DNA of 64,000 nucleotides, taken from Promerops cafer (taxonomy: Eukaryota > Chordata > Aves > Passeriformes > Nectariniidae). How positions within the stretch are numbered: position 1 is the stretch's first letter; every line of letters begins with the position of its first letter. The notes beneath the pieces were generated by a model that was given only the letters and a program-made list of their open reading frames with translations, ran no database searches and was not told the origin of the DNA. The position numbers were made by a program, and so were the translations under genes. The DNA is taken from assembly GCA_013398275.1 (NCBI GenBank), contig VZSE01006226.1, forward strand, positions 1,029,337 to 1,093,336. The letters run 5' to 3'. Below, one piece after another: positions 61,591 through 64,000 of this stretch.

Positions 61591-64000
61591 CCTGCTGCAT
61601 CTAAAAACCACTTCTCAGTCATGATCTCCTCTGATGCCAGGAGACTTTGCCTCCCTGCTAGGATAGAATCTTTTTGCTCTGCTGAGTACCACATTCTGAA
61701 CCAAGAGCAAATCAGGAACAGAATCTCAACGCTATAAATCAAGTAAGGTGGAATACTTGTGAGTGGAGAAAGCAAAAGCCTGGGAAAATTCCTCTGGCTT
61801 TAATGGGCCTTGAATTTCACCAGTTTTTGTTTCTGCCATGGTGCTTAGTTCATCGGAATTAGGCAAGCCACTTAACTTCAGAAGTAATAAAGAGTTTTGA
61901 ATATTTAACTCAAAAGCTTTGCTCTCTCTGTTGTGTGTGCGGCCACGCATGTTTTACCTTCTGGAGGCTGCCCACAAAAATGAAGGAGGGAATCACACTG
62001 GAAAGGAAAACAAGGATAAAAATAAAATAAACTGTCTGTACTGCAGCCCTGGGCAATGCTTCTTGTTTCTAAGTGACCCACTGCAGCTTCCTAGCCAGGG
62101 GTCCACAGGGTCTGCATCCCCTCACCTGACTTTTTGGGGAGTTATTTCACACCCTCCCTCTCCAGCCTCTGAACCCACTGACGCGAGATAAACTTTATCA
62201 GAATCCATGTTGACCTTCCTCTCTTTTGAACTCTGAAACATTGATTAACTCGTGAGCTATGTAGCAGGGGGACAACTTCAATAACACCCTTATGGGTACT
62301 TTCCTCCTGACTGGCTATTTCAGCACTTGTAACTCTAAAAATGATTACAAGGGCTATGACTTACTTCCTTCTTTCTTCCAACTCGTGACAATGGAAAATC
62401 TTGCCTGAATATTAAGAAGAAGGTGATTCATTTCTTGTAAGCTGTTGGCTGCTCCCTGAGAATTGCCATTAGCAGCTAGCTGCAAAGAAGTCACTGAAGC
62501 AGGGCTAGCTACACTTCAGAAAGAAAGCAGCTTGCTGGAGTCATCCTGAGCAGAATTTTGAGGAAATCCTAGACACAAAAATAAAGGTGCTCCAGTATAA
62601 AAAAAACCCCACAGCTCTAATTCAGAAACAACAAAGCCTTAAATGAAAAAAAAAAAAAAAAAAGGCAGAGGAAAGTATCCATACCCATAATCAGCACCTG
62701 TAGCTGTGCAGACACTTAAGATTCCACCATTTCCAGCTTTGTTTGTGTCATTCTGAATTACATCTTCTTCATCCTCTCCACCCCGTGTAACCCCGCTATT
62801 TCTATTTTTTTCCTACATACTGGAGACTCCTTAGAAAACTGATTTAGTGACTAGGTCCAGCTATCAGGTCCCTATTTCTATGAGGTGCAGACCAAAGGCC
62901 TGACCTGCTGGATCCTCCCCAGCAGCTCCAAATTATCAGAATCATAGAGGATAATTTACTTCCTATCCCAGAGAAGGACAGCAGGACTTCTCCCCAGCCT
63001 TGCAGCTCACTCAAAGGAGTTCCATTTTATATCCTGTTCAGAACCAGGGATTCTAAGAGCACAGCAGCAGCCCAAATGTGTGAGGAAACCTCAGTCTGCA
63101 CTATTTTACTGGAGAGCTGGTGTGCTGTTCACAGCAGCAGATCCTTCAGCAATCTCCTGCCTCAGAAAGGTGCCAGGTTGGTAGGGGAGCTAAGAAGACT
63201 CGAGCACAAGCAGCTGTAGCTGCTGTCCTAAAACACTTCCAAAGATTTGCATGCAAGTTATCAATTCATAAATATTACACCCAGGGTCACCATAAACTGT
63301 GCTACCATTCTCACAGCGCTGCAAGCTTGTTTTTAAAGAATTCTCTTTCCTTTTGCAGTTCAGCCATTTCTACCCTACTGCCTTTTAGCCCTGCCTGGTT
63401 ACAGAGCTGAAGAGATAATTTCTTGCTAAGGAATAAAGCCAAATAATGCCACGAGTGTTATTTGTGTAGGGGTAGTACATTCTGTGGATCTTTCCCCCAA
63501 AATTATTTCAAAGTGCTGTTTTGATATCCCTGTTTCTCTAATGAGCAGAGTCTTGTGTTCACAGCTTAAACACAAAAACAGTGTAACATGTACAGAAGCT
63601 TTTACAGTGCTGGCATCACAGCTAGTAGGAATTAGTACAAACACATTCTTTTATTGTGACATTACATTTTTGGAGTTCAATGGCCCTTATTATCTCTCAA
63701 GGCAAGATGAAGCTTCTCATGATTGACCATGTGCACAATATGACAGCAGAATCAAAGGGAGGTCAGTTATGTACACCCAGTGGGTTCACCCCATCACCCA
63801 CACTAATTACATTTTTTTTCCTTTGGAGGATGGCTCAGGGAAATAGGGTGATGATACAAGGTAAAAGAGAGGGCAAATAATATTTTCAAAAAAGGTACTA
63901 GATCTTTTAAACTGTTACAAATATTTTTAGTGTAGGGTGTCAAGCTAGCCATGGGAGTCTCAGGTGGTTCCTAGCTACAAAATAGCACACTTCAGAAATG
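61591..64000. other. Non-coding stretch, no gene recognised
   Basis: Poly-A at 62646-62664 and a perfect octamer ATTTGCAT at 63245-63252. Small frames on both strands resemble no known protein. No other element is recognised up to the window edge. Confidence 0.5.

Noticed and set aside
1..64000. tRNA, snRNA, 5S rRNA, known miRNA, mitochondrial insert, CRISPR array or endogenous retrovirus
   Set aside because: No conserved boxes, hairpin seeds, LTR pairs or organellar sequence were seen on reading both strands. A covariance-model and LTR search would be needed to exclude degraded copies.

Overview
This 64 kb window looks like non-coding nuclear DNA from a bird. The main evidence is a recognisable 5'-truncated CR1 (Chicken Repeat 1) LINE 3' end at about 22985-23578. 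Three shorter and older CR1-type remnants support it (43650-43803, 54005-54245, and 61541-61590 on the minus strand), along with a few MIR/CORE-SINE-like traces. Interspersed repeats are sparse, simple repeats are short, and base composition is mildly AT-rich, as in avian macrochromosomes. I cannot name the species, the chromosome or the flanking genes.

I found no protein-coding gene, exon, tRNA, rRNA, snRNA or CRISPR array that I can support. The longest open frames are about 160-170 codons. That is roughly what chance gives for 64 kb in six frames at this AT content (my rough estimate). The two longest start at GTG or TTG rather than ATG and resemble no family I recognise. The window is best read as a gene desert or the inside of a very large intron.

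Layout: 1-8300 is plain sequence with two or three AT-rich segments of regulatory character and one strong G-quadruplex motif. 8320-9620 is the densest candidate regulatory block, with a homotypic TAATTTG cluster. 10607-10794 is a 94-bp tandem duplication. 12061-13040 holds homeodomain-type words. 15968-16026 is a poly-T tract with the only ambiguous base. 16370-16745 is CpG-rich and overlaps a SINE-like remnant. 22832-25724 contains the CR1 element, with CTCF-like motifs on either side. 31440-32360 is strongly purine-skewed. 37025-37390 and 56730-56970 are short CpG-island-like segments. 40590-40740, 43260-43650, 46690-46880, 48850-49010, 52530-53110, 55545-55830 and 58240-58460 look like candidate conserved non-coding elements.

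Nothing here is a demonstrated new system. The observations most worth testing are the TAATTTG cluster, the three dyads at 58294-58376, the octamer/SOX-type segment at 52843-53063 and the CpG island at 37 kb. Every 'CNE-like' call rests on motif content and sequence character read by eye, without any alignment, and carries low confidence for that reason.
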